Shown here piece after piece: positions 44,722 through 53,341 of a DNA stretch of 64,000 nt. This DNA comes from Streptomyces sp. TLI_105. Its GTDB lineage: Bacteria; Actinomycetota; Actinomycetes; Streptomycetales; Streptomycetaceae. The stretch is taken from contig NZ_FNSM01000001.1 of assembly GCF_900105415.1 (NCBI RefSeq), positions 5,729,501-5,793,500 on the forward strand, given 5' to 3'. Numbering within the stretch: position 1 is the first letter of the stretch; every line of letters begins with the position of its first letter. Both the position numbers and the translations under genes were made by a program. The notes beneath the pieces are model-generated. The model was not told where the DNA came from. It saw only the letters and a list, made by a program, of their open reading frames with translations, and did not search any database.

Positions 44722-45806
44722 CGTCTCCCGAGCGGATCGCGGAGCACCTCGTCCTGCCCGGGGTGCTCACCGCCGAGCAGGCCGCCGAGACCGTGGCGGG
44801 GATCCTCGCCGTGCAGCGCGAGGACGGCGCCATCCCCTGGTTCCGCGGCCACCACCTGGACCCGTGGGACCACACCGAGGCCGCCATGGCCCTGGACGCG
44901 GCCGGCGAGCACGCCGCCGCGGCCCGCGCCTACGAGTGGCTCGCCCGCCACCAGAACGCCGACGGCTCCTGGTACGCGGCCTACCACGACGGCGACCCGG
45001 ACCAGGTCACCGACCGGAGCCTGGAGTCCAACTTCGTCGCGTACATCGCGGTCGGCGTCTGGCACCACTACCTGTCCACCGGCGACGACGCCTTCCTCGA
45101 CCGGATGTGGCCCGTCGTCTACGCGGCCGTCGAGTTCGTCCTCGGGCTCCAGCAGCCCGGCGGCCAGATCGGCTGGAAGCGCGAGCCCGACGGCACGCCG
45201 GTGCGCGACGCGCTGCTCACCGGCAGCTCCTCCATCCACCAGGCGCTGCGCTGCGCCCTCGCCATCGCCGAGGTCCGCGAGGAGCCGCAGCCCGACTGGG
45301 AGCTGGCCACCGGGGCCCTCGGTCACGCGATCCGCCGGCACCCCGAGCGCTTCCTCGACAAGTCCCGCTACTCGATGGACTGGTACTACCCGGTCCTCGG
45401 CGGCGCGGTCACCGGAGCCGACGCGCAGGCCCGGATCGAGGCCGACTGGGACCGGTTCGTCGTCCCCGGCCTCGGTGTGCGCTGCGTGGTCCCCAACCCG
45501 TGGGTCACCGGCGGCGAGAGCTGCGAACTCGCCCTCGCCCTCTGGGCGATGGGGGAGTCCGACCGGGCCCTCACGATCCTCCAGGACATCCGGCACCTGC
45601 GCGCCGGGAACGGCATGTACTGGACGGGGTACGTCTTCGAGGGCGCCACGGAGAGCGACAAGGCCGTGTGGCCCGAGGAGCAGACCGCCTGGACGGCGGG
45701 CTCCCTCCTCCTCGCGGTCGCGGCCCTCGGCGGCGAGGAGGCGACCGTCGCCGTCTTCGGCGGCGAGCGGCTCCCCACGGGCCTCGAACCGGACTGCTGC
45801 GCCTGA
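44718..45806 (+). CDS. Prenyltransferase/squalene-cyclase-like alpha/alpha-barrel protein
   Basis: A 362-residue cytoplasmic protein of helical-pair repeats: VQREDGAIPWFRGHHLDPWD, HQNADGSWYAAYHDGDPDQV, and a glycoside-hydrolase-like stretch WKREPDGTPV. No signal peptide. The DG(S/A)W/IP motifs resemble squalene-cyclase or glycan-processing (alpha/alpha)6 barrels; a glycosidase-type function would fit the glycosyltransferase neighbour. The start GTG 44718 overlaps the methyltransferase stop. This is a different protein from the secreted barrel at 31505. Exact reaction unknown. Confidence 0.82.
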   Translation: MTSPERIAEHLVLPGVLTAEQAAETVAGILAVQREDGAIPWFRGHHLDPWDHTEAAMALDAAGEHAAAARAYEWLARHQNADGSWYAAYHDGDPDQVTDRSLESNFVAYIAVGVWHHYLSTGDDAFLDRMWPVVYAAVEFVLGLQQPGGQIGWKREPDGTPVRDALLTGSSSIHQALRCALAIAEVREEPQPDWELATGALGHAIRRHPERFLDKSRYSMDWYYPVLGGAVTGADAQARIEADWDRFVVPGLGVRCVVPNPWVTGGESCELALALWAMGESDRALTILQDIRHLRAGNGMYWTGYVFEGATESDKAVWPEEQTAWTAGSLLLAVAALGGEEATVAVFGGERLPTGLEPDCCA

Positions 45807-45885
45807 ATCCCCGAGGGATCCTGACCTGATGCATGCTCGGCGCACGCAATTTTCGATGCGCGAGGCACCCCTTATGGCGCTCTAG

Positions 45886-45922
45886 GATATGCACGTCCAT
45901 GGCTGGCATGGACATGCATATC
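45886..45922. promoter_or_regulatory. 16-bp inverted repeat upstream of the HTH/DUF2690 gene
   Basis: GATATGCACGTCCATG (45886-45901) and CATGGACATGCATATC (45907-45922) are inverted copies with one mismatch around GCTGG. The size and position suggest a strong operator for the HTH protein that follows. It also argues for a translation start after 45922. Confidence 0.65.
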
Positions 45923-45940
45923 AGGGGGAATCGGTCACAG

Positions 45941-46810
45941 ATGGACCGTGCGGGGTCGGTCAAGGACCTGGCGAGCGAGCTGCTCGCGTTGAAGAAGGCA
46001 TCGGGATCCAGCTTCGTCCAGCTCAGCGAGAAGACGCACTACGCCAAGTCGTCGTGGGAACGCTGGGTCAACGGCAAGCAGTTCCCGCCTCGCGACGCCG
46101 TGGAGCGTCTCGCCCGGCTCTGCGGGACCGATCCGGCTCCGCTGCTCGCGCTCTGGGCCGAGGAGGACGCGCGGCGCGCGGCACCCGGGGCCGGGGCCGG
46201 GGCGGAAGCCGAGGCCGGGGCGGAGCTTGAGGCTGGAGCGGGAGCCGAGACCGGGACGGAAGCCGAGCCCGGGGCGGAAGCCGAGGCGGGGGCGGCCTCC
46301 CGGCGGCGTCGCGTCCTGTGGGCGTCGGTCGTGCTCGCCGTCCTCCTCGCGGCGGGCGCGATCTCCTACGCCGCCCTCTCCGGCTCCGGCGAACCGTCGG
46401 CCGCCCCCCGCCCGAAGCCCGCCGTGAAGGTCGCGGGACCGGCCACCGGCTGCACCCTCACGCACTGCGAGGGCCGTGACCCGAAGAAGATGAACTGCGG
46501 CGCCGACGCCGTCACCGTGCGCACCGGCTCCATCCCCAAGGACCTCGTCATCGAGCTCCGTTACAGCCGGGCCTGCCAGGCCGCCTGGGGCCGGATCTCC
46601 TTCGCCCAGGTCGGTGCCACCGTCGTGGTCAACAACTCCGACGGCGCCGCCCAGGCCGACGTCGTGCACTTCGACCGGGACGTCTACACGCCGCTGATCG
46701 CGGCGCCCGACGACGGTTCGGTCTGGGTCTGCGCGGCCCTCCCGAAGAACGGCGCGCGCAGCTGCACCGGCCGCTTCATTCCGAGCGAGGAGAAGGCGCA
46801 ACAGCCGTAG
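45941..46810 (+). CDS. HTH (XRE) membrane protein with extracellular DUF2690 domain
   Basis: A 289-residue protein. The N-terminal helix-turn-helix (MDRAGSVKDLASELLALKKA; YAKSSWERWVNGKQFPP) is followed by an Ala/Glu/Gly low-complexity stretch (about 85-120), one membrane helix (VLWASVVLAVLLAAGAISYA) and an extracellular domain with TGCTLTHCEGRDPKKMNCGA, the Cys-rich start of DUF2690. This is a one-component membrane regulator layout: DNA binding inside, sensing outside. ATG 45941 is preferred because the inverted repeat covers the earlier ATG codons. The 3' end overlaps the convergent lipoprotein gene by 35 bases. Confidence 0.83.
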   Translation: MDRAGSVKDLASELLALKKASGSSFVQLSEKTHYAKSSWERWVNGKQFPPRDAVERLARLCGTDPAPLLALWAEEDARRAAPGAGAGAEAEAGAELEAGAGAETGTEAEPGAEAEAGAASRRRRVLWASVVLAVLLAAGAISYAALSGSGEPSAAPRPKPAVKVAGPATGCTLTHCEGRDPKKMNCGADAVTVRTGSIPKDLVIELRYSRACQAAWGRISFAQVGATVVVNNSDGAAQADVVHFDRDVYTPLIAAPDDGSVWVCAALPKNGARSCTGRFIPSEEKAQQP

Positions 46811-47687
46811 GGGCGTTCGCGAGCACGGCGCGCGACTCCTTCTCCTGGCGGGCGGTGAGGCTCTTCCAGTCCTTGGCGACGGCCGGGTTCCGGTCCAGCC
46901 ACCGCTGCTGGACGGCGGCGAGCCGGGTGTACGCGGTGTCGAGGTAGCCCGTCTCGTCCTTGCAGCGCAGATCCGCCGCCAGGGCGGTACTGGTCGCCCG
47001 CGCCCCGGGGGTGCGCAGGGACGCGAGGAGCCGTGCGGGATCGGGTTCGGGGAACCCGGCCCGGTCCATGCACGCCCGCCACCGCGCCGTCACGGCCTGG
47101 AACGCGGGATCCTTCTCCACGTCCTCACGGGCCTGCTCCTGTGCCTCGAAGAGCATGATCCGCACCTGGAGCCAGCGCATCCGGCCGTCGCCGAGGACCC
47201 GCGTCTCGGCCTCGGCGAGGCAGCCGTTGCCCGGCCGGGACACGCTCATCGCGGTGCCCTTGGCGGTGACCCGCTTGTTCTGATCCCCGAAGAGTGCCTG
47301 CCCGTACGCCTCGGTGCTCTCCGGGCTGCCCGGCTTCGGGGGCGTGTCGGGCGCCGGCGGGGCGGATTCCGGGGGCGGCGTGGTCGATTCGAGGCCGAAC
47401 GGCTGCGGCAGCTGGTCGTCGCCCTGCGCCGCCCCCGCTCCGGGGACGGGTGCGTACCGGAATCCCCGCTTCGCCATGCAGGCGATGGTGAACCGGCGCT
47501 GCGCCTCGTGGCTGCGGGTGCTCGGGGTGAACAGGAGCTCGGTGACCGGAGGCCGCCGGTGCAGCTCCGCCGTGTCGACCCGGGTGGCGGAGGTGGTCCG
47601 GTGGTCGGGTTCCGGCGTCGTGCCGCACCCGGAGAGGGCTGCCGCACCGGCGGCGAGGCCGAGCGCGAGTACGAGCGTCTTCCGCAT
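46776..47687 (-). CDS. Lipoprotein of unknown function (303 aa)
   Basis: A 303-residue lipoprotein with signal sequence MRKTLVLALGLAAGAAALSG and lipobox LSGC. The mature part has a Pro-rich section (about 100-125) between two helical regions. ACMAKRGFRYAPVP and RACMDRAGFPEPDPARLL are similar Cys-containing segments (xxCM-x2-R/A-GF), suggesting an internal repeat in which each half holds one CM..GF motif. Function unknown. The leader before the ATG (ATCCGAAAGGCAGCTC) is duplicated before the I36 inhibitor gene downstream. Confidence 0.82.
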   Translation of the reverse strand: MRKTLVLALGLAAGAAALSGCGTTPEPDHRTTSATRVDTAELHRRPPVTELLFTPSTRSHEAQRRFTIACMAKRGFRYAPVPGAGAAQGDDQLPQPFGLESTTPPPESAPPAPDTPPKPGSPESTEAYGQALFGDQNKRVTAKGTAMSVSRPGNGCLAEAETRVLGDGRMRWLQVRIMLFEAQEQAREDVEKDPAFQAVTARWRACMDRAGFPEPDPARLLASLRTPGARATSTALAADLRCKDETGYLDTAYTRLAAVQQRWLDRNPAVAKDWKSLTARQEKESRAVLANAPTAVAPSPRSE

Positions 47688-47799
47688 CAGCGAGCTGCCT
47701 TTCGGATGCTTGGAGGGGCTTGAAGGGGCTTGGGCTTGAAGGGGTACGGCGGGGCCCGGCGCACCCCCGTGTCGCCGGGCCCCGCCACCACCGGTGGGA

Positions 47800-48243
47800 T
47801 CAGAAGCAGGGGATGGTGGTGCTCGGCCTGAGCTTCAGGGAGCTGGCCTGGCCCCCCTGCCACGCTTCCAGCCGGCTGCTGTCGACCTGGCTGCCGGGGT
47901 TGACGCAGAAGAGCAGACCGCCGCCGTAGTTGATGTCCTTGTAGTAGTGGCTCTCGTAGCCGCTCGTGCTGGAGTTGCTGGCCGCCCAGACGCGGTCGTT
48001 CACGACGACGGGGGAGCCGCCGCCATCGAAGTAGTCGTCCGTGAAGTCCGCGTCGCTGTTGAAGTACGAGTGCTTCGCCGTGCCGAAGCCGACCCAGAAG
48101 ACGCAGTGGTAGCCCGCCGCGCAGTCGGTCCCCGCCGCGGCGGGTCCCGCGGTCGCGACGGCGCCGCCCATGAGCAGCGCGGTCGCGCCGAGCACGGAGG
48201 CGATCCGCTTGCCGAGTCCGGTGGTCCGCTTGTTCTTGGCCAT
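47800..48243 (-). CDS. Peptidase inhibitor family I36-like secreted protein
   Basis: A 147-residue secreted protein. The signal peptide (ASVLGATALLMGGAVATAGP to AAA) is followed by CAAGYHCVFWVGFGTAKHSY, the gamma-crystallin-like C-x4-C-x-(F/W) start of the I36 family (SMI-type metallopeptidase inhibitors). Then come INYGGGLLFCVNPGSQV and a C-terminal Cys (IPCF), so disulfides are expected. ATG 48243 is preceded by GAAAGGCAG. A truncated relative, signal peptide only, lies immediately upstream (48327), so the locus was duplicated and one copy lost. Confidence 0.85.
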   Translation of the reverse strand: MAKNKRTTGLGKRIASVLGATALLMGGAVATAGPAAAGTDCAAGYHCVFWVGFGTAKHSYFNSDADFTDDYFDGGGSPVVVNDRVWAASNSSTSGYESHYYKDINYGGGLLFCVNPGSQVDSSRLEAWQGGQASSLKLRPSTTIPCF

Positions 48244-48326
48244 CTGTGAGCTGCCTTTCGGATGAGTGGAGGGGGACGGGGACCGGCATACCCCCGTGTT
48301 GCCGGACCCCGGATCGCGCCGGTCGG

Positions 48327-48440
48327 TCAGTGGGGGCCGGCTGCCGCCCGGCCCGCCGTCGCCACGCCGCCCGCGACGATCAGCGCTGTCGCGCCGAGGG
48401 CGGCCGCGGCCCGCTTGCGGAACCCGGTGATGCTGCCCAT
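48327..48440 (-). pseudogene. Signal-peptide-only remnant of an I36-type gene
   Basis: A 37-residue frame: MGSITGFRKRAAAALGATAL leading to RAAAGPH then stop. It equals the signal peptide of the neighbouring I36 gene (RIASVLGATALLMGGAVATA) and ends right after the cleavage site. The DNA after the stop (ACCCCCGTGTTGCCGGACCC region) resembles that after the intact gene, so the mature-domain part was deleted cleanly. Confidence 0.6.
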
Positions 48441-48554
48441 TCCCTGATCCACCTTCTCGTCGTGAGCGATCTGGTGGGTCACGCGCGCAGACAGGCTGAC
48501 ATCCACCGTGCGACCTCGTATTGGAAAAAAACGCACTGCGCGGAATGGCCGGTT

Positions 48555-49412
48555 TTAACCGGCCAGCCATGCGCTGGTCCCACTCCGGGCCGCCAGGAAG
48601 CGGCCCGGAGGCATTCCCGTCATCGCGGTGAACTCGCGGCTGAGATGGCCCTGGTCGTAGAACCCGCAGTCGGCCGCGACGCCGGCGGCCGGGCCGCCCG
48701 TGGCGAGGAGCCGGATCGCCCGGTTCAGGCGCAGGACGCGCGCCAGCCGCTTCGGGGTGAGGCCGATCTGCTCGCGGAAGCGGTTCTCCAGGTGCCGCAC
48801 GCTCCAGCCCGTCCTGGCGGCCAGCTCGGCGATCGGCAGCGAACCCGCCGTGCGCTCGAGGAGCCGCCACGCCTCCAGGACGGCGGGGGACGGCTCGCGG
48901 GACGGCGCTGCCCCGGCCGTCCAGCGCAACAGGGCCTCGTCGAGCAGGGCGAACCGCTCCCGCCACCCCGGGGCCGCCTCCAGGGCCCTGCCGAGCTCGC
49001 GGACCCGGGCACCGAGGACGTCCGCCGGGTCCGTGACCGTCTCCGCGAGCTCCCCCAGGGAGGTGCCGAAGAGCCGGTACGCCGCCCAGGGGGCGAGGGT
49101 GAGTTCCACCCCGTGGAGGTCTCCCCGGTGCCCCAGCACCCTGGCCCGGGTGTGCAGACCGGACACCACCGACGTGTGGGCCGGCGCCGCGGCCGCCGCC
49201 TCCCCGCAGCCCGTACGGCCGAGCCGCAGCTCGCCGCCGAAGCCGATGAGCAGCGACACCCGCCCGCTCGGCACCACGAGCCGCTCCTGCGGTACGCCCG
49301 CCGTCGAGCGGAACCCCCGGTACGTGCCGATGCCCGGCCCCAGCCGGGCGTCCGGCCTCCCGTAGTACCACTGACACCTGCCGCCCCCCGTACACACGCG
49401 GCGTCTCACCAT
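48555..49412 (-). CDS. AraC-family transcriptional regulator
   Basis: A 285-residue regulator. The N-terminal 150 residues form a beta-rich effector domain of the type often annotated DUF6597 (LVVPSGRVSLLIGFGGELRL). The C-terminal 110 residues hold the double AraC HTH: IAELAARTGWSVRHLENRFR (first) and VAADCGFYDQGHLSREFTAM (second), followed by TGMPPGRFLAAR, the family end. Start GTG/ATG at 49412 without an outstanding ribosome site. No obvious target operon; the divergent lipoprotein at 49649 is the nearest candidate. Confidence 0.9.
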   Translation of the reverse strand: MVRRRVCTGGGRCQWYYGRPDARLGPGIGTYRGFRSTAGVPQERLVVPSGRVSLLIGFGGELRLGRTGCGEAAAAAPAHTSVVSGLHTRARVLGHRGDLHGVELTLAPWAAYRLFGTSLGELAETVTDPADVLGARVRELGRALEAAPGWRERFALLDEALLRWTAGAAPSREPSPAVLEAWRLLERTAGSLPIAELAARTGWSVRHLENRFREQIGLTPKRLARVLRLNRAIRLLATGGPAAGVAADCGFYDQGHLSREFTAMTGMPPGRFLAARSGTSAWLAG

Positions 49413-49648
49413 CGACTCCTCTGAACTCCCGTGCCCGGATCCGTCCCGGGCCGGAGATCCACTGTCGGGAGGGCCCTGAGACGGTGCCAGAGGTGACGGT
49501 GTCCCAGGGACGCGGTGGGATGTCCCTCGGCTCTGACCTGCGGAGATGTCCAGGAGCAGGGATGGTCGAACCCGTACGGAGCCGCACCGGTGGCGGGCGA
49601 GGGGGCCCCGGGCGAGGCTGGCGGCACAGCCACCAGGGAGGTCCCGTC

Positions 49649-50191
49649 GTGCCCAGAAGCGTTTCGCGCGGAGTCGTGGCGCCGCTGCTGTCCTGCGCCC
49701 TGCTCCTGACCACCGCCGCCTGCAACGACGACACGCAAAGCGCGAGCGGTGCCGCGACCCCCTCGGCCTCCGCGAGCTTCGAGCAGCAGAAGCTGGCGAA
49801 GACGCGGTTCGTGGCCAACGCCGGTCTGGCCGCGGGCGCCACGTACCAGTGGATCGTGAAGCCGTACCGCGCGGGGAAGTTCAAGAAGGGCGCGGACGGC
49901 CGGACCCTCGCCCTGGTGAAGGCGGGCCTCGCGGGCGCGTTCACGTACAACCGGCTCAAGGCGGCGGTGAACAACGCCAAGGGCGACCCGCTGCTCTCGA
50001 AGGCGGTCGCGCCGCTCTCCGCCGGGATCGACTCGCTCAAGGACCTGGGGACGAAGCTCCGCAAGGGCGAGGCGGGCGACGCGGACGTCGGTGCCTTCGA
50101 GGGCGTCATCAACAGCGTCAAGGAGGCGGGGAAGAGCGCCGGCGCGAACGTCGTGGACAAGGTCCCCAGCGCCTCCCAGCTGGGCGGCTGA
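49649..50191 (+). CDS. Lipoprotein of unknown function (180 aa)
   Basis: A 180-residue lipoprotein. The start is GTG 49649, with GGGAGG (49636-49641) seven bases upstream; the longer frame lacks a ribosome site. Lipobox LLTTAAC is followed by a short Ser/Ala spacer, then a Lys-rich helical domain (QQKLAKTRFVANAGLAAGAT; TYNRLKAAVNNAKGDPLLSK). It is convergent with the LLM gene, whose stop lies only two bases away. Family not recognised; small helical lipoproteins like this are common in the genus. Confidence 0.82.
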   Translation: MPRSVSRGVVAPLLSCALLLTTAACNDDTQSASGAATPSASASFEQQKLAKTRFVANAGLAAGATYQWIVKPYRAGKFKKGADGRTLALVKAGLAGAFTYNRLKAAVNNAKGDPLLSKAVAPLSAGIDSLKDLGTKLRKGEAGDADVGAFEGVINSVKEAGKSAGANVVDKVPSASQLGG

Positions 50192-50193
50192 AG

Positions 50194-51204
50194 CTATGAG
50201 TTGAGCTCCGCCAGGAGGCGGAGCGTGGCGGGGTCCGGTGAGGTGACCAGCAGGTCCGTCACCGGGCCCCGCCGCCATTTCTCCAGGCGCCCGGCGATCC
50301 GCCGCCGGGGGCCGACGAGCGAGATCTCGTCCGCGAAGGCGTCCGGTACGGCGAGCACGGCCTCCTCGCGCCGGCCCGCCGCGAACAGCTCCTGGATGCG
50401 GCGGGCCTCCTTCTCGTACCCCATGCGTCCCATCAGGTCGGCGTGGAAGTTGCGGGCCGCGTGCCCCATGCCGCCGATGTAGAAGCCGAGCATCGCCTTG
50501 ACCGGGAGCAGCCCGGCCGTCACGTCCTCGCAGAGCCGCGCCCGGACCATGGGGGCGACGAGGAAGCCCTCGGGAAGCGTCTCCGGCAGGGCGTACACCT
50601 CGGCCCAGCGGTCGGGCGTCCAGTAGAGGGGCAGCCAGCCGTCGGCGATCGTGAGGGTCTGCGCGATGTTCTTGGGGCCCTCGGCGCCGAGCAGGACGGG
50701 GACGTCGGCGCGCAGCGGATGGGTGATCGGCTTGAGGGCCTTGCCGAGGCCGGTGCCGTCCGGGCCGTTGTACGGGTGGGAGTGGTGGCGTCCGTCGAGC
50801 CGGACGGGGGCCTCGCGGCGCAGCACCTGGCGGACCACGTCCACGTACTCGCGGGTCGCGGTCAGCGGGGAGCGGGGGAAGGGGCGCCCGTACCAGCCCT
50901 CGACGACCTGCGGCCCGGACAGGCCGAGCCCGAGCAGCACGCGCCCGCCGGAGAGGTGGTCGAGCGTGAGCGCGTGCATCGCGGTGGTGGTGGGGGCGCG
51001 GGCGGCCATCTGCGCGACGGCGGTGCCCAGCCTGATGCGGCTGGTGTGGGCGGCGATCCAGGTCAGCGCGGTGAAGGCGTCGGAGCCCCAGGCCTCGGCG
51101 GTCCACACGGAGTCGTAGCCGAGCCGTTCGGCCTCGCGGGCGAGGTCGAGGCGGTCGGGGGAGGGGCCGCGGCCCCAGTAGCCGAGGGCGAGTCCGAGTC
51201 GCAT
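50194..51204 (-). CDS. LLM-class F420-dependent oxidoreductase
   Basis: A 336-residue luciferase-like monooxygenase-fold enzyme that would use coenzyme F420 (or FMN). Typical segments: MRLGLALGYWGRGPSPDRLD, LGYDSVWTAEAWGSDAFTAL, IRLGTAVAQMAARAPTTTAM, HLSGGRVLLGLGLSGPQVVE and PVLLGAEGPKNIAQTLTIAD. ATG 51204 is the conserved start; ATG 51213 is possible. A 15-base inverted repeat (51219-51233) sits directly upstream and would block the promoter when bound. Substrate unknown. Confidence 0.9.
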   Translation of the reverse strand: MRLGLALGYWGRGPSPDRLDLAREAERLGYDSVWTAEAWGSDAFTALTWIAAHTSRIRLGTAVAQMAARAPTTTAMHALTLDHLSGGRVLLGLGLSGPQVVEGWYGRPFPRSPLTATREYVDVVRQVLRREAPVRLDGRHHSHPYNGPDGTGLGKALKPITHPLRADVPVLLGAEGPKNIAQTLTIADGWLPLYWTPDRWAEVYALPETLPEGFLVAPMVRARLCEDVTAGLLPVKAMLGFYIGGMGHAARNFHADLMGRMGYEKEARRIQELFAAGRREEAVLAVPDAFADEISLVGPRRRIAGRLEKWRRGPVTDLLVTSPDPATLRLLAELNS

Positions 51205-51218
51205 GCCCCACATCCTTT

Positions 51219-51233
51219 CTGACGCTTCGTCAG
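51219..51233. promoter_or_regulatory. 15-base inverted repeat upstream of the LLM oxidoreductase
   Basis: CTGACGCTTCGTCAG has six-base arms (CTGACG/CGTCAG) around CTT. It is very similar to sites at 35897 and 24792. Likely TetR-type operator. Confidence 0.58.
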
Positions 51234-51310
51234 GTGTGTTGCGGGGACTGTACGGCAACGGCCCCCCGCCCGGAAGGGATTCCGGGCGGGGGGCCGTTCG
51301 TGAGCGGGGA

Positions 51311-52159
51311 TCAGCCGCGCTGGATGCCCGTGGTGTCCTGGAGGACACCGCGGCGGCCGTCCTGCGTCTGGGCCACCAGGCCCGGACCGCGCTGCTCGAC
51401 CGCCAGGTACCAGGTACCCGGGGCCAGCTCGGCGATCGGCGCCTGCGAGCCGTCCTCCGCGTACAGCGGACGCGCGACCGGGACCGCGAACCAGAACGGC
51501 GCGAAGTCCGAGGCCGGCTGCGCGGCCGGAGCGGCCGCCTGCGGCTCGGGCTGCTGCGGGGCCTGCGGCTGCGGGGCGACGGCGTGCGCGCCGAACGGCT
51601 GACCCGCACCCTGCGAGGGGTCCTGCGGTCCGCCGTACTGCGGCTGCTGCGCACCCGGGTAGCCGTAGCCGCCGGGGACGCCCGGCTGACCCGGCTGACC
51701 GTGCTGCATGCCGTACGGCGAGGGGGTCTGCGGCTTGGGCGCGCCGACGAGCGGGGCCTTGAGGGCGGGGACCATCGGACCGGCGACGGCGGCACCGGCC
51801 AGGACCAGGGCGGCGATCAGGCCGAGGATGAGGCCGGCGCCGGCGTCGACCCCGCCGAGGTCGATGATCGTCCAGAAGAACGACCAGGCGGTGAAGACCG
51901 TGGCGGCGACACCGAACTGGACGACGTCCAGTCCCAGGACCTTGCGCGGCTGAGGCAGTGCACGGGTGAGGACGATCAGAGCTGCGCCGATCACGCCCAC
52001 CATGTACGTGCCGATGGCGTTCCCCAGGGAGTCCCAGGCGCTGGGGGCGTCAGCGCTCAGGCCCTTGTAGGAGATGTAGTCCAGGAACGAGGCGATGAAC
52101 AGCACCACCGCTGCACCGATCAGCACGCCATCGCCTCGGGTGAGGGAGCGGATATTCAC
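51311..52159 (-). CDS. DUF5336-like membrane protein
   Basis: A 282-residue protein starting at GTG 52159 (AAGGA about eight bases upstream). Four membrane helices occupy the N-terminal half (DGVLIGAAVVLFIASFLDYI; MVGVIGAALIVLTRAL; VVQFGVAATVFTAWSFFWTI; LILGLIAALVLAGAAVAGP). A Pro/Gln/Gly-rich tail (about 150-215) and a small C-terminal domain follow (LAPGTWYLAVEQRGPGLVAQ). The plan matches DUF5336, related to the mycobacterial 34-kDa antigenic protein. Function unknown. Confidence 0.8.
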   Translation of the reverse strand: MNIRSLTRGDGVLIGAAVVLFIASFLDYISYKGLSADAPSAWDSLGNAIGTYMVGVIGAALIVLTRALPQPRKVLGLDVVQFGVAATVFTAWSFFWTIIDLGGVDAGAGLILGLIAALVLAGAAVAGPMVPALKAPLVGAPKPQTPSPYGMQHGQPGQPGVPGGYGYPGAQQPQYGGPQDPSQGAGQPFGAHAVAPQPQAPQQPEPQAAAPAAQPASDFAPFWFAVPVARPLYAEDGSQAPIAELAPGTWYLAVEQRGPGLVAQTQDGRRGVLQDTTGIQRG

Positions 52160-52261
52160 GTAAGAAGTCCTTCGTCGGGTCGTCGCGTCGGGGGTGGCGC
52201 TCAGGTTCATGACACGGGGGGGCGGCCCCATGGTACGGAGCGAATCTATCGCCCGCCGGTA

Positions 52262-53179
52262 CTACCCCTGGAGGTAGGTGGCGATGCCGTCCGCCAGCCC
52301 CTGGGCCGCCTTCTGCCGCCACGTCGCCGACGTGAACAGCTGTGCGTCCTTCGGGTCACGCATATTGCCGCATTCGACGAAGACCTTGGGGACGGTCGAG
52401 AGATTGAGGCCGCCGAGGTCGTCCCGTACGTCCAACCCCGTACCGGAACCGATGTAGTTGGCGGGCGAGGCCCCGGTGGCGCGCGCGAAGCGCTCCACGA
52501 TCCGCTCGCCGAGGGCGCGGGAGGGGGCGACGATCCTCGCGGTGTCGGCGGAGCCCGCCCGCACCTTTGCGGGAAGGATCACATGGAAGCCGCGGTTGCC
52601 CGCGGCCGAACCGTCCCCGTGGACGGAGACGACGGCGTCGGCGCGGGCGGCGTTGCCGATCCTGGCCCGCTCGTCGATGCAGGGGCCCCAGGGGCGGTCG
52701 CCGTCGTGGGTGAGGACCACCTTGGCGCCGCGCGCGGTGAGGAGGTCCCGCAGCCGGTGGGAGACGTCGAGGGTGAAGGAGGCCTCGGTGTAGCCCGCGT
52801 CGGTGGAAGTGCCGGTGGTGTCGCACTCCTTGCGAACCGTCCCGATATCGACCTTCTGGTTGATTTCGGTGGAATGGCGGAAATTGCCGGAGTTGTGGCC
52901 GGGATCGATGACGACGGTCCTCCCGGCGAGCGAACGGCTCGCCTGGGAGGCGGGGAGCGGCGAGCGGGTGGGCCGGGGGGCGGAGGACGAGGCGAACGGC
53001 GGGCGGGACTGCGTCCCGCTCTCGCCCTGGGTCGCCTGGGGCACCTGGGACTCCTGGGCCTTCCCGTTCGGTGGCGAGGCCTGGGAGGTCGCGCACCCGG
53101 CGAGTGCGGCGCAGCAGCCCGCGGCGGCGAGAGCGAGGGCGAGGGCACGGCGGGCGGTGTTCCGGTGGTCGTACGGCAC
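52262..53179 (-). CDS. N-acetylmuramoyl-L-alanine amidase (Amidase_3), lipoprotein
   Basis: A 305-residue cell-wall hydrolase that cuts the amide between muramic acid and L-Ala. Lipobox LAGCA anchors it outside. After a disordered linker the catalytic domain begins VVIDPGHNSGN (zinc His). YTEASFTLDVSHRLRDLL supplies the zinc Glu, SVHGDGSA the second His, and FVECGNMRDPKDAQLF the catalytic Glu. The start is GTG 53179. No binding repeats are present. Its role is likely wall remodelling or spore-related turnover. Confidence 0.92.
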   Translation of the reverse strand: MPYDHRNTARRALALALAAAGCCAALAGCATSQASPPNGKAQESQVPQATQGESGTQSRPPFASSSAPRPTRSPLPASQASRSLAGRTVVIDPGHNSGNFRHSTEINQKVDIGTVRKECDTTGTSTDAGYTEASFTLDVSHRLRDLLTARGAKVVLTHDGDRPWGPCIDERARIGNAARADAVVSVHGDGSAAGNRGFHVILPAKVRAGSADTARIVAPSRALGERIVERFARATGASPANYIGSGTGLDVRDDLGGLNLSTVPKVFVECGNMRDPKDAQLFTSATWRQKAAQGLADGIATYLQG

Positions 53180-53341
53180 CCCGCGACTTTAGGCCCTGTG
53201 CGGGGCGAAATGCCGCAGGGGTACGTAGCAGGTTGGTCACCGGCGTCACGGAACGGTGGACGCGTGTGGGAGAACCGTGAAGGGTAGGTGGGAAGAGGCG
53301 GCGGTGGGGTGTCACCGCGCATGGACCCACGAGGGGGAACC

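Noticed and set aside
53288..53341. Upstream start for the large membrane protein at 53288 or 53321
   Set aside because: The GAGGGGG ribosome site lies at 53331-53337, so translation should begin at the GTG pair that follows.
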